Below, piece after piece: positions 6,160 through 12,457 of a stretch of DNA of 12,457 nt. The notes under the pieces were generated by a model. That model was not told the origin of the DNA, searched no databases, and saw only the letters and a list, made by a program, of their open reading frames with translations. This DNA comes from an uncultured Helicobacteraceae bacterium (GTDB lineage Bacteria > Campylobacterota > Campylobacteria > Campylobacterales > Helicobacteraceae): the NCBI GenBank assembly GCA_934668765.1, contig CAKUOH010000033.1, positions 1 through 12,457 on the forward strand. The letters are read 5' to 3'. The position numbers were made by a program, and so were the translations under genes. Positions within the stretch are counted from its first letter, which is position 1. Every line of letters starts with the position of its first letter.

Positions 6160-7434
6160 TTATTCTCGTGGGTCGGCGATGTGTCCTAAAAGCGCACTTT
6201 TTGCTACCACTGCGGAGTTTGCCAAATAAACTTCCGAGCTTTTTGCGCCCATTCGCCCTACAAAGTTGCGATTTGTCGTAGAAATGCACTTTTCATTATC
6301 GCCCAAAATTCCCATATATCCGCCAAGACACGCGCCACAAGTAGGATTGCTAATAAGTGCGCCACTTTTTAGTAAAATATCAATTAAACCCTCTTTCTCT
6401 GCCTGACGGGCGATTTGCTGCGTCCCGGGCGTTATTATTAGGCGCACATCGCGGTGAATCTTTTTGCCTTTTAAAATCTCTGCTGCGATGCGTAAATCGC
6501 TAATGCGCCCATTAGTGCAAGAGCCGATAAAGGCTTGGTCGATTTTAATTTTATCACTTATGGCTTGTGAAATGGGCTTCCCATTTGATGGCAAAAACGG
6601 ATATGCCACAAGTGGCTCTAATTTGCTTATATCAATGGTGATTTTTTGCGCATAATAGGCTTTTTCATCGCTTTTGTGAATCACAGGCTCACCACGCAAC
6701 GAATCACGCGAATCCAAAAACGCTTCCGTAATCTCATCATACGCGATAATCCCGCTTTTTGCCCCCGCTTCAATCGCCATATTACAAATGCTAAATCTAT
6801 CGTCCATTGCGATATATTTTAGTCCCTCGCCCGTAAATTCTAGCGCGTTATACAGCGCACCATCAACGCCAAGCTGACGAATCACTTCTAAAATCAAATC
6901 CTTGCCATAAACGCAGGGTGCGGGTTTGCCGACAAATTCGACTTTTATACTTTGGGGGATTTTAAACCAATTTTTGCCCGTCATCATCGCAAAAGCTAAA
7001 TCCGTGCTTCCCATTCCTGTGGCAAATGCGCCTAACGCGCCGTGTGTGCAGGTATGCGAATCCGCGCCTATTATCACATCACCGGGCATAACAAGCCCTT
7101 TCTCTGGCAAAAGTGCGTGTTCGATGCCCATATCGCGCTCATCAAAGAAATATTTTAGATTCTGCTCTTTTGCAAAATCGCGGTTTTTTCGCGCTTGATT
7201 TGCCGAAGCAATGTCTTTGGCAGGGATAAAGTGGTCTAGGACAAGGAAAAAATTATCGGGCTTTGCTAGTTTTTTCGCCCCTGCTTTTTTGAAAGCTTCG
7301 ATAGATAGGGGCGTGGTAATATCATTACCAATTACCATATCTATGTCGCATTCGATGATTTCATCAGCGAAAACGGAGCGATTCGCGTGGGCAGAAAAGA
7401 TTTTTTCAGTGATTGTTTGTGGCTTTTGTGGCAT
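6160..7434 (-). CDS. leuC: 3-isopropylmalate dehydratase large subunit
   Basis: This 424-residue aconitase-family protein would isomerise 2- to 3-isopropylmalate in leucine synthesis together with the small subunit LeuD. The [4Fe-4S] ligands are visible: Cys306 in GSCTNGR, and Cys366 and Cys369 in NPTCGACLGG. The signature GADSHTCTHGALGAFATGMGSTD region spans 123-145. The length of about 420 matches the shorter LeuC/homoaconitase-like group rather than the ~470-residue E. coli form, so homoaconitase is the main alternative; a lysine alpha-aminoadipate route is unlikely here. The start ATG has GGAG about ten bases upstream. No leuD, leuA or leuB lies next to it. It heads a minus-strand cluster (GNAT, gatC, ung) and is divergent from argC across 90 bases. 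Confidence 0.93.
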   Translation of the reverse strand: MPQKPQTITEKIFSAHANRSVFADEIIECDIDMVIGNDITTPLSIEAFKKAGAKKLAKPDNFFLVLDHFIPAKDIASANQARKNRDFAKEQNLKYFFDERDMGIEHALLPEKGLVMPGDVIIGADSHTCTHGALGAFATGMGSTDLAFAMMTGKNWFKIPQSIKVEFVGKPAPCVYGKDLILEVIRQLGVDGALYNALEFTGEGLKYIAMDDRFSICNMAIEAGAKSGIIAYDEITEAFLDSRDSLRGEPVIHKSDEKAYYAQKITIDISKLEPLVAYPFLPSNGKPISQAISDKIKIDQAFIGSCTNGRISDLRIAAEILKGKKIHRDVRLIITPGTQQIARQAEKEGLIDILLKSGALISNPTCGACLGGYMGILGDNEKCISTTNRNFVGRMGAKSSEVYLANSAVVAKSALLGHIADPRE

Positions 7435-7524
7435 TTTTTAAATCTCCAATCTTTAAAAATTTTGAAATTTTATCTATAAAAATATAAAATTTTTTTAAAA
7501 GTCTTTTAAAAAAGGTGGCTAAAA
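7435..7524. promoter_or_regulatory. Divergent promoter region between leuC and argC
   Basis: This 90-base gap is extremely A/T-rich. On the plus strand TATAAAAT at 7483-7490 is a plausible -10 box for argC (leader about 30 bases), and AAGGTGG at about 7512-7518 is its ribosome site. On the minus strand GATAAAAT at 7467-7474 could serve leuC in the same way. A ribosome site GGAG for leuC lies near 7443-7446. I see no clear ArgR-type or leucine-responsive operator. The boxes are inferred by eye only. Confidence 0.4.
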
Positions 7525-8580
7525 ATGGCAAAATTTGATATAGGAATCATAGGAATCAGTGGCTACACAGGGCTAGAATTAGTAAAACTGCTATTAAATC
7601 ATAAATTTTTTAATTTGAGCTATATCGCAAATCAAAGTGGCGAAACCACGCTCCACGCACTTTATCCAAACCTAATCAATGTCGCGCCAAATCTGCTCGT
7701 GCAAAAAATCGACTTTAATGAAATCAAAAAGCTAGATTTGGTATTTTTGGCATTGCCACATAAGGAATCAATGAGTATTGTGCCAAAAATTTTAGAGTTT
7801 GGCGTAAAAATAGTGGATTTAAGCGCAGATTATCGCTTGAATGCGGAGAATTACGAAGCGAATTACTGCAAACATAGCGATTTGCTAAACCTTAAAAACG
7901 CCGTATATGGCTTGGTAGAGTGGAATCGCAAATCAATTAAAAACGCGAATCTTGTGGCAAATCCGGGCTGTTATCCTACGGCGTCCTTGCTTGGAATCCT
8001 GCCATTTATCGCGCATTTGGGCGATAAAAGCATTTTTATTGATGCCAAAAGTGGCGTGAGTGGCGCAGGAAAAAAGCTAACGGATAACACGCACTATCCG
8101 CAAATAAATGAAAATATGTTCGCTTATTCGCCTTTTATTCATCGACACAGCATTGAGATTAAAGAAAAATGCGAGTTTTTTGGGCTCAAAATCACAGAAT
8201 CTAGCACCAAAAAAAACTTACGCGCCCTAGATTCTGCGATTAAAATCAATTTTGTTCCGCATTTAAGCCCATTTACGCGCGGAATGCTAGTAAGTATTTT
8301 TGCGCGTTTAAAAGAGCCGCTAAATCCGCTAGAAATCTTGCGTGAATGTTACAAAGATGAGCCATTTATCCGCATAAGCGAAAATCCTGTGAGCGTGAAA
8401 AACACCGCTGGAAGCCACTTTTGCGATATTTTCGCGCTTTGCGATGGGTGCGATTTATTTATTAGTTCTAGCATTGATAATCTATTGCGAGGTGCTAGTT
8501 CGCAGGCATTAGCAAATGCGAATCTTGCCTGTGGATTGGAAGAAATTCACGCTCTGCCAAATGTCGCATATATGCCGTAA
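7525..8580 (+). CDS. argC: N-acetyl-gamma-glutamyl-phosphate reductase
   Basis: This 351-residue NADPH-dependent reductase catalyses the third step of arginine synthesis (N-acetylglutamyl phosphate to the semialdehyde). The N-terminus carries the nucleotide-binding GISGYTGLEL (10-19). The catalytic cysteine lies in NPGCYPTA (Cys149), the substrate-binding histidine in the HRH segment (206-208), and PHLSPFTRGM (245-254) and the C-terminal LRGASSQA (321-328) match the family. The length is normal (about 340-350). The family usually has an alanine or glycine where this protein has Ser326 in GASSQA, a minor change. The ATG has a good AAGGTGG site seven bases upstream. A tract of eight A at 8209-8216 lies in the coding region. 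The next gene starts 63 bases downstream on the same strand and may share the transcript. No other arg gene is present. Confidence 0.94.
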   Translation: MAKFDIGIIGISGYTGLELVKLLLNHKFFNLSYIANQSGETTLHALYPNLINVAPNLLVQKIDFNEIKKLDLVFLALPHKESMSIVPKILEFGVKIVDLSADYRLNAENYEANYCKHSDLLNLKNAVYGLVEWNRKSIKNANLVANPGCYPTASLLGILPFIAHLGDKSIFIDAKSGVSGAGKKLTDNTHYPQINENMFAYSPFIHRHSIEIKEKCEFFGLKITESSTKKNLRALDSAIKINFVPHLSPFTRGMLVSIFARLKEPLNPLEILRECYKDEPFIRISENPVSVKNTAGSHFCDIFALCDGCDLFISSSIDNLLRGASSQALANANLACGLEEIHALPNVAYMP

Positions 8581-8588
8581 ATCTTAAT

Positions 8589-8647
8589 GAATCTTTGGGG
8601 CAAGTCTTGTGGCTAGAATCTACGAAATCTTGGGGGCAAATCTTTGG
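8589..8647 (+). repeat. Imperfect direct repeat in the argC-phosphoesterase spacer
   Basis: Two similar units of about 24 bases lie 35 bases apart. The first (from 8589) reads GAATCTTTGGGGCAAG and continues TCTTGTGG. The second (from 8624) reads GAAATCTTGGGGGCAAA and continues TCTTTGG. The second copy supplies both the G-rich ribosome site and the TTG start of the following gene. Confidence 0.55.
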
Positions 8648-9456
8648 AATCTAAAAAAATATTAGAGATTCAAAATGATGCGATTTTTATCGCAGATTCG
8701 CATACGCAGACAAGTGCGCAAAATGGGCGTGATTCGCTTATTTTGGCATTACAAAAAATATGCGATTCGCATTCCATTCCATCGCAGATTTTTTTAATGG
8801 GCGATATTTCAAATATTTTGGTAGGCAATCTAAAATCTAGCGTAAAATCTAATAAATCTCTTATAAATGTCATAGATTTGCTATCCAAAAAAGCGCAAGT
8901 GCTGTATTTTGAGGGCAATCACGATTTTAATTTGGAGGACATTTTGCCACATACATTAAAAATTCCGCGCAAAAATCAGCCACTTCTTGCAAACTTTGGC
9001 AAAAGGCGCGTTTTAATCGCACACGGCGATATTTTCTTGGATAAAAAATATGAAATTTATATAAAAATTTTGAGTGCAAAAATCACAGCAAAAATGCTTC
9101 AAATGGCGGATTTTGCGACTTTTGGGCGAATGTATGGCGTAATTGAAAAAAAAGTGCAAAATAAAAAGATTAGATTTATTAGCGATGAATCTGCGATTTC
9201 TGCGCTTATTCAAAGCCGAATCCAAAATTATAAAACTTACATAGATTCGCAGAATTTAAAAGTGGATTTGGTGATTGAGGGGCATTTTCATTTGGGGAAA
9301 ATTATGGGGCAAGATTTGTGCGATTTGCCCAAAAATGCGAAAGATTCACGCGAATCTACCACAAAAAATTGCCCTTTTGTCTATGTCGCATTGCCGTCAT
9401 TTTTGGCAAAAGATGAGATTTTTCGCATAAAAGAATGCGATTTTGTCCGCATTTAA
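8644..9456 (+). CDS. Calcineurin-like metallophosphoesterase, candidate UDP-2,3-diacylglucosamine hydrolase (LpxH/LpxJ-like)
   Basis: This 270-residue protein carries the full metal-binding set of the calcineurin-like phosphoesterase family: D-x-H (Asp18, His20), GD (Asp54), GNHD (91-94), the AHGD histidine (His127) and GHFH (213-216). It should be a two-metal hydrolase of phosphate mono- or diesters. Size and motif spacing resemble the lipid A enzyme LpxH. Campylobacterota lack a canonical LpxH and are thought to use a divergent relative, so a lipid A step is a reasonable but unproven inference. The GNHD instead of GNRD motif is closer to general phosphoesterases. The start must be TTG: the frame opens after a TAG at 8614-8616, no ATG or GTG comes before the first metal motif, and the next Met is residue 52. 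The G5 run at 8632-8636 is the likely ribosome site. Residues 227-243 look like a variable polar insert. Confidence 0.8.
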   Translation: MESKKILEIQNDAIFIADSHTQTSAQNGRDSLILALQKICDSHSIPSQIFLMGDISNILVGNLKSSVKSNKSLINVIDLLSKKAQVLYFEGNHDFNLEDILPHTLKIPRKNQPLLANFGKRRVLIAHGDIFLDKKYEIYIKILSAKITAKMLQMADFATFGRMYGVIEKKVQNKKIRFISDESAISALIQSRIQNYKTYIDSQNLKVDLVIEGHFHLGKIMGQDLCDLPKNAKDSRESTTKNCPFVYVALPSFLAKDEIFRIKECDFVRI

Positions 9457-9542
9457 GGTAGATTCATACAAATCTCACAAAAAGTAGCCAAATTTTGCAA
9501 AAATTTCCGATTTTAAATCCATATTTTTAAGATAAAAAATTA

Positions 9543-9548
9543 TATAAT
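9543..9548 (+). promoter_or_regulatory. Probable -10 box for cheA
   Basis: A perfect TATAAT lies in the 131-base gap before cheA, 39 bases before the ATG, in the A/T-rich surroundings typical of vegetative promoters in Helicobacter and Campylobacter. The expected transcript start is about 9555. I saw no sigma-28 or sigma-54 pattern here, which suggests that chemotaxis genes are driven by the housekeeping sigma factor. Confidence 0.55.
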
Positions 9549-9587
9549 CCGCAATTTTAAGTGATTTTAACATTTTTGGGGTAAATT

Positions 9588-12041
9588 ATGGACGAAATGC
9601 AAGAGATTTTAGAGGATTTCCTCATCGAAGCTTTTGAGATGATAGAGCAACTAGACCAAGATTTAATCGAGTTGGAGCACAATCCAAATGATTTGGACTT
9701 GCTAAATCGCATTTTCCGCGTGGCACACACGATTAAGGGTTCAAGTTCGTTTTTGAATTTTGATATTTTAACAAGCCTTACGCACAATATGGAAGATGTG
9801 CTAAACAAAGCACGGCGCGGAGAGTTGCAGATTACGCCAGATGTGATGGATGTGGTGCTTGAATCAATCGATATAATGAAAGGGCTATTAAATGCGATTC
9901 GCGACACGGGGAGCGACAAAACAGACATTGACATTACTGATGTCGTAAAAAGATTGCAAGGCATTTCGCAAGGACAAGCCTCCGAATCTGCCCCAGCTGA
10001 ATCTACCCCTGCCCCAGCGCAACCTGCTCCCACTGCTGAAGCAAAACCCGCTGAATCACAATCCGCCACACCTGCGACAGATTCAGCACAAGCAACCACT
10101 ACCACCCCAGAAAAACCCGCAGAGGACAATATAGATTACTCCAAATTTACCCCAGAGGAAGTCGAGCAAGAGATTCAAAGGCTTTTAAAGATTCGCCAAG
10201 AGGAAGATAAGGCGCGTAGAGCTGCTAAAAAGCAAGAGGAAGCGCAAGGTAGCGCAACACAAGCACAACCAGCTACACCCGCTCAACCAGCACAAACTGC
10301 GCCAAGCCCAGCTCCCAAACCTGCACCAGCCACACCAAAACCAGCTCCAGTTGCCAAAAAACCATTAGGTGTGAAAAAAGATGATGGCGCAGTAGCGACA
10401 GCGGTGGAGCAAACCGTTCGTGTCGATGTCAAGCGACTTGACCATCTTATGAGGCTTATCGGGGAGCTTGTGTTAGGCAAAAATAGGCTTATAAATATCT
10501 ACGATGAAGTAGAGGAGCGATATGATGGGGAGCAGTTCCTAGAGGAGCTAAACCAAGTCGTAAGCTCCGTATCGCTTGTAACGACAGACTTACAACTTGC
10601 CGTTATGAAAACTAGAATGCTCCCTGTCAGCAAAGTTTTCAATAAATTTCCGCGAATGGTGCGCGATTTGTCGCGCGATATGGGGAAAAGTATCGAGCTA
10701 GTCATTAGTGGAGAGGAAACGGAGCTTGATAAATCCATCGTTGAGGAAATCGGCGACCCACTTGTGCATATGATTCGCAATTCGTGCGACCACGGAGTTG
10801 AAAGCAAGGAAGAGAGACTTGCTGCTGGGAAAAGCGAGACGGGCAAAGTCGAGCTAAAAGCGTATAACGAGGGCAATCATATCGTTATTGAGATTACCGA
10901 TGATGGCAAGGGACTTGATGCCGAAATGCTAAAACAAAAAGCACTTGAAAAAGGCATAATTAACGAGCGCGAAGCAGATACAATGACTAATAAAGAAGCC
11001 TATGGGCTAATCTTTAAGGCTGGATTTTCTACCGCAAAAGTCGTTACAAATGTAAGTGGACGGGGCGTGGGAATGGATGTGGTAAAAACCAATATCGAAA
11101 AGCTAAATGGTATCATCGATGTTGAATCCGAGCTAGGACAAGGCACAGTTTTTAAACTAAAGATTCCGCTTACTCTAGCCATTATTCAGGCGTTGATTGT
11201 AGGCGTCCAAGAGGAATACTACGCCATTCCACTTAGCTCTGTCGTGGAAACTGTGCGAATCAATCAAGATGAAGTCTATATGGTTGAGGGTAGAAGCGTT
11301 TTGCGTTTGCGCGATGAGATTTTGACACTTGTGCGATTAAGCGATATTTTCAAAGTCGATACTGTGATTAAAAATTCAAGTGAATTTTATGTCGTGGTAA
11401 TCGGCTTGGCAGAGAATAAAATCGGCGTGATTGTGGATTATTTGGTAGGACAAGAGGAAGTGGTAATCAAATCGCTAGGATATTATCTAAAAGGCACGGA
11501 GGGCATTGCAGGTGCGACTGTTAGGGGTGATGGTAAAATCACGCTTATTGTTGATGTCGGCGGTATGATGCATATGGCAAAAAGTGTCAAAGGCACGGTT
11601 AGCTCTTTGCAAGATGACGCTAACGAAGCCACCGAAAAGACAAAACCAAGCGACTATATAGTCCTTGCAGTCGATGATAGTCAAGTGGATAGAGCGATAA
11701 TCAAAAAATATCTAGGACCGCTTGGCGTAACGATTTTGGAGGCAAAAGATGGGCTAGAGGCACTAGATATTATCAAAAATGGCGATAAATACATAGACGC
11801 CGTGCTTGTGGATATAGAGATGCCTAGAATGGACGGCTATACTTTGGCAAATGAGATTCGTAAATATAATAAATTTAAAAATCTCCCGCTTATCGCAGTT
11901 ACAAGCCGAAGTAGCAAGGGTGATAGAATGAGGGGCGTAGAATCAGGTATGACAGAATATATCACAAAGCCCTACTCTGCGGAATATTTGGTAAATGTAG
12001 TCAAGCGAAATATCAATTTTAATATCACACAAGGAGAGTAA
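9588..12041 (+). CDS. cheA: Chemotaxis histidine kinase with C-terminal receiver domain (CheA-CheY fusion)
   Basis: This 817-residue hybrid kinase couples chemoreceptors to the flagellar motor. Domains in order: Hpt/P1 (1-125, phosphorylated His47 in VAHTIKGSSSF); a low-complexity Ala/Pro/Thr linker (about 130-265) interrupted by a charged helix (187-220); the P3 dimerisation helices (about 272-360); the P4 ATPase with N box HMIRNSCDHGVE (394-405), DDGKGLD (438-444) and GRGVGMDVV (491-499); a P5 CheW-like domain (about 525-665); and a receiver (690-810) with Asp696/Asp697, phospho-acceptor Asp742 in VDIEMPRMDG, Thr772 and Lys794 in TKPYS. All catalytic residues are present. The fused receiver is the CheAY arrangement known in Helicobacter and Campylobacter, where it is thought to act as phosphate sink or modulator. 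There is no recognisable P2 domain. cheW follows after 34 bases in the same direction. Confidence 0.96.
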   Translation: MDEMQEILEDFLIEAFEMIEQLDQDLIELEHNPNDLDLLNRIFRVAHTIKGSSSFLNFDILTSLTHNMEDVLNKARRGELQITPDVMDVVLESIDIMKGLLNAIRDTGSDKTDIDITDVVKRLQGISQGQASESAPAESTPAPAQPAPTAEAKPAESQSATPATDSAQATTTTPEKPAEDNIDYSKFTPEEVEQEIQRLLKIRQEEDKARRAAKKQEEAQGSATQAQPATPAQPAQTAPSPAPKPAPATPKPAPVAKKPLGVKKDDGAVATAVEQTVRVDVKRLDHLMRLIGELVLGKNRLINIYDEVEERYDGEQFLEELNQVVSSVSLVTTDLQLAVMKTRMLPVSKVFNKFPRMVRDLSRDMGKSIELVISGEETELDKSIVEEIGDPLVHMIRNSCDHGVESKEERLAAGKSETGKVELKAYNEGNHIVIEITDDGKGLDAEMLKQKALEKGIINEREADTMTNKEAYGLIFKAGFSTAKVVTNVSGRGVGMDVVKTNIEKLNGIIDVESELGQGTVFKLKIPLTLAIIQALIVGVQEEYYAIPLSSVVETVRINQDEVYMVEGRSVLRLRDEILTLVRLSDIFKVDTVIKNSSEFYVVVIGLAENKIGVIVDYLVGQEEVVIKSLGYYLKGTEGIAGATVRGDGKITLIVDVGGMMHMAKSVKGTVSSLQDDANEATEKTKPSDYIVLAVDDSQVDRAIIKKYLGPLGVTILEAKDGLEALDIIKNGDKYIDAVLVDIEMPRMDGYTLANEIRKYNKFKNLPLIAVTSRSSKGDRMRGVESGMTEYITKPYSAEYLVNVVKRNINFNITQGE

Positions 12042-12064
12042 ATTACTCTAAAAATTACATATAA

Positions 12065-12070
12065 AAGGAT
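12065..12070 (+). promoter_or_regulatory. Ribosome-binding site of cheW
   Basis: AAGGAT lies five bases before the ATG at 12076, in the 34-base gap after cheA. It fixes the start and supports translation from a shared cheA-cheW message. I see no promoter or terminator in the gap. Confidence 0.6.
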
Positions 12071-12075
12071 TAGCA

Positions 12076-12457
12076 ATGGATGATAAAATGAAAGATTTAT
12101 TTAGAGCGCAGTCAAATCAAAGCAATAACGAAGAGCAAGTGGAGGACATTCTCCAAGTCGTGGGATTCTTAGTTGGGAGCGAGGAATTTGCTGTGCCGAT
12201 TTTAGATATTCAAACCATTGAGAAACCTATCGAATTTACGCGCGTCCCCGGCACTCCAAGCTATGTGCTAGGCGTATTTAATCTGCGTGGCAATGTCTAT
12301 CCGTTAATAGATTTACGCGCAAAGTTTGGGCTACCTGTGATTAAACAAAACAAAGACACGCGCTACATTGTGATTAAGCATAATGACGAAGTCGCTGGAT
12401 TTGTGATTGACAAGCTGACTGAAGCGATTAAGATTAACGAAGCAGATATTGAGCCTA
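12076..12457 (+). CDS. cheW: Chemotaxis coupling protein CheW (3' end cut off by window edge)
   Basis: 127 codons are visible before the window ends; the full protein is usually about 165-175 residues. CheW is a soluble scaffold joining chemoreceptors to the P5 domain of CheA. After a polar N-terminus (Asn/Gln/Glu-rich, about residues 10-24) the SH3-like fold starts at ILQVVGFLVGSEEFAVPI. It continues with the hallmark segments EKPIEFTRVPGTPSYVLGVFNLRG (about 49-72), YPLIDLRAKFGL, NKDTRYIVI and a segment ending IDKLTEAIKI. It resembles the H. pylori CheW sequence as I recall it. It is preceded by AAGGAT five bases upstream and follows cheA closely. Confidence 0.95.
   Translation, partial: MDDKMKDLFRAQSNQSNNEEQVEDILQVVGFLVGSEEFAVPILDIQTIEKPIEFTRVPGTPSYVLGVFNLRGNVYPLIDLRAKFGLPVIKQNKDTRYIVIKHNDEVAGFVIDKLTEAIKINEADIEP

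Larger units (their letters stand above)
1584..10196. repeat. Dispersed octamer GCGAATCT/AGATTCGC (12 exact copies)
   Basis: Exact copies start at 1584, 1609, 2399, 2474, 4903, 5153, 7945, 8518, 8694, 9243, 9350 and 10189, six in each orientation. By base composition about 0.4-0.6 copies are expected in a window of this size. They fall in pbpC, ung, argC, the phosphoesterase and cheA, none in the two barrel genes, gatC, GNAT or leuC. The entry spans the first to last copy. Confidence 0.7.

Noticed and set aside
8209..8216. A8 tract in argC as a second phase-variation site
   Set aside because: A/T homopolymers of seven or eight are common in this window (also at 863-869, 5246-5253 and 7490-7496), and argC is a housekeeping biosynthetic gene.
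9494..9511. A/T-only inverted repeat (AAATTTT-GC-AAAAATTT) before cheA
   Set aside because: In sequence this A/T-rich such a short weak stem is expected by chance, and it has no G/C-rich core or U-tract.
9557..10129. A 190-codon open frame on the minus strand opposite the start of cheA
   Set aside because: It lies opposite the Hpt domain and the Ala/Pro-rich linker of cheA, and its Ser/Ala/Cys-rich translation is what the reverse of that sequence gives. It has no recognisable domain and cheA is certain on the other strand.
1..12457. CRISPR array, tRNA, rRNA, insertion sequence or prophage genes
   Set aside because: I saw no regularly spaced repeats, no cloverleaf-like tRNA pattern and no transposase or phage protein; all substantial sequence is accounted for by the genes listed.

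Overview
The window (12,457 bases, A+T-rich) looks like chromosome from a Campylobacterota species, most likely an enterohepatic-type Helicobacter. Four things point there: a CheA fused to a C-terminal receiver domain and followed by cheW; a tandem pair of Helicobacter-style outer-membrane beta-barrel proteins; a short LeuC; and frequent poly-A/T tracts. leuC and argC suggest leucine and arginine synthesis, which gastric H. pylori largely lacks. This assignment is inference from gene content and recognised protein motifs; no database search was possible.

Layout. The left half reads on the minus strand. Read from right to left, it starts at about 7.4 kb with leuC, a GNAT acetyltransferase, gatC and ung, closely spaced and probably one transcript. 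Next come two paralogous outer-membrane proteins separated by 14 bases, then pbpC (penicillin-binding protein 1C), which ends at the left edge. The right half reads on the plus strand: argC (divergent from leuC across 90 bases), a calcineurin-like metallophosphoesterase with a TTG start, the large chemotaxis kinase cheA (CheAY type) behind a good -10 box, and cheW, cut off by the right edge. No gene-free stretch exceeds 200 bases. I see no tRNA, rRNA, CRISPR array or insertion sequence.

How the genes relate. The envelope genes (pbpC, the two barrel proteins and perhaps the phosphoesterase) act in the cell wall and outer membrane. leuC and argC are amino-acid biosynthesis, gatC serves tRNA amidation and ung serves DNA repair. 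cheA and cheW form the core of the chemoreceptor signalling complex.

Most interesting signals. (1) A run of nine G in the signal-peptide codons of the upstream barrel gene. One base lost or gained gives a stop within a few codons, so this looks like a clean phase-variation switch. (2) A family of imperfect palindromic repeats (ATTGC...GCAAT) on both sides of ung, with a possible degenerate copy inside pbpC. One copy creates a false N-terminal extension of Ung. (3) Twelve exact copies of the octamer GCGAATCT/AGATTCGC, in both orientations and several reading frames, far above chance. I did not find a convincing wholly new multi-gene system; most genes here belong to well-known families.
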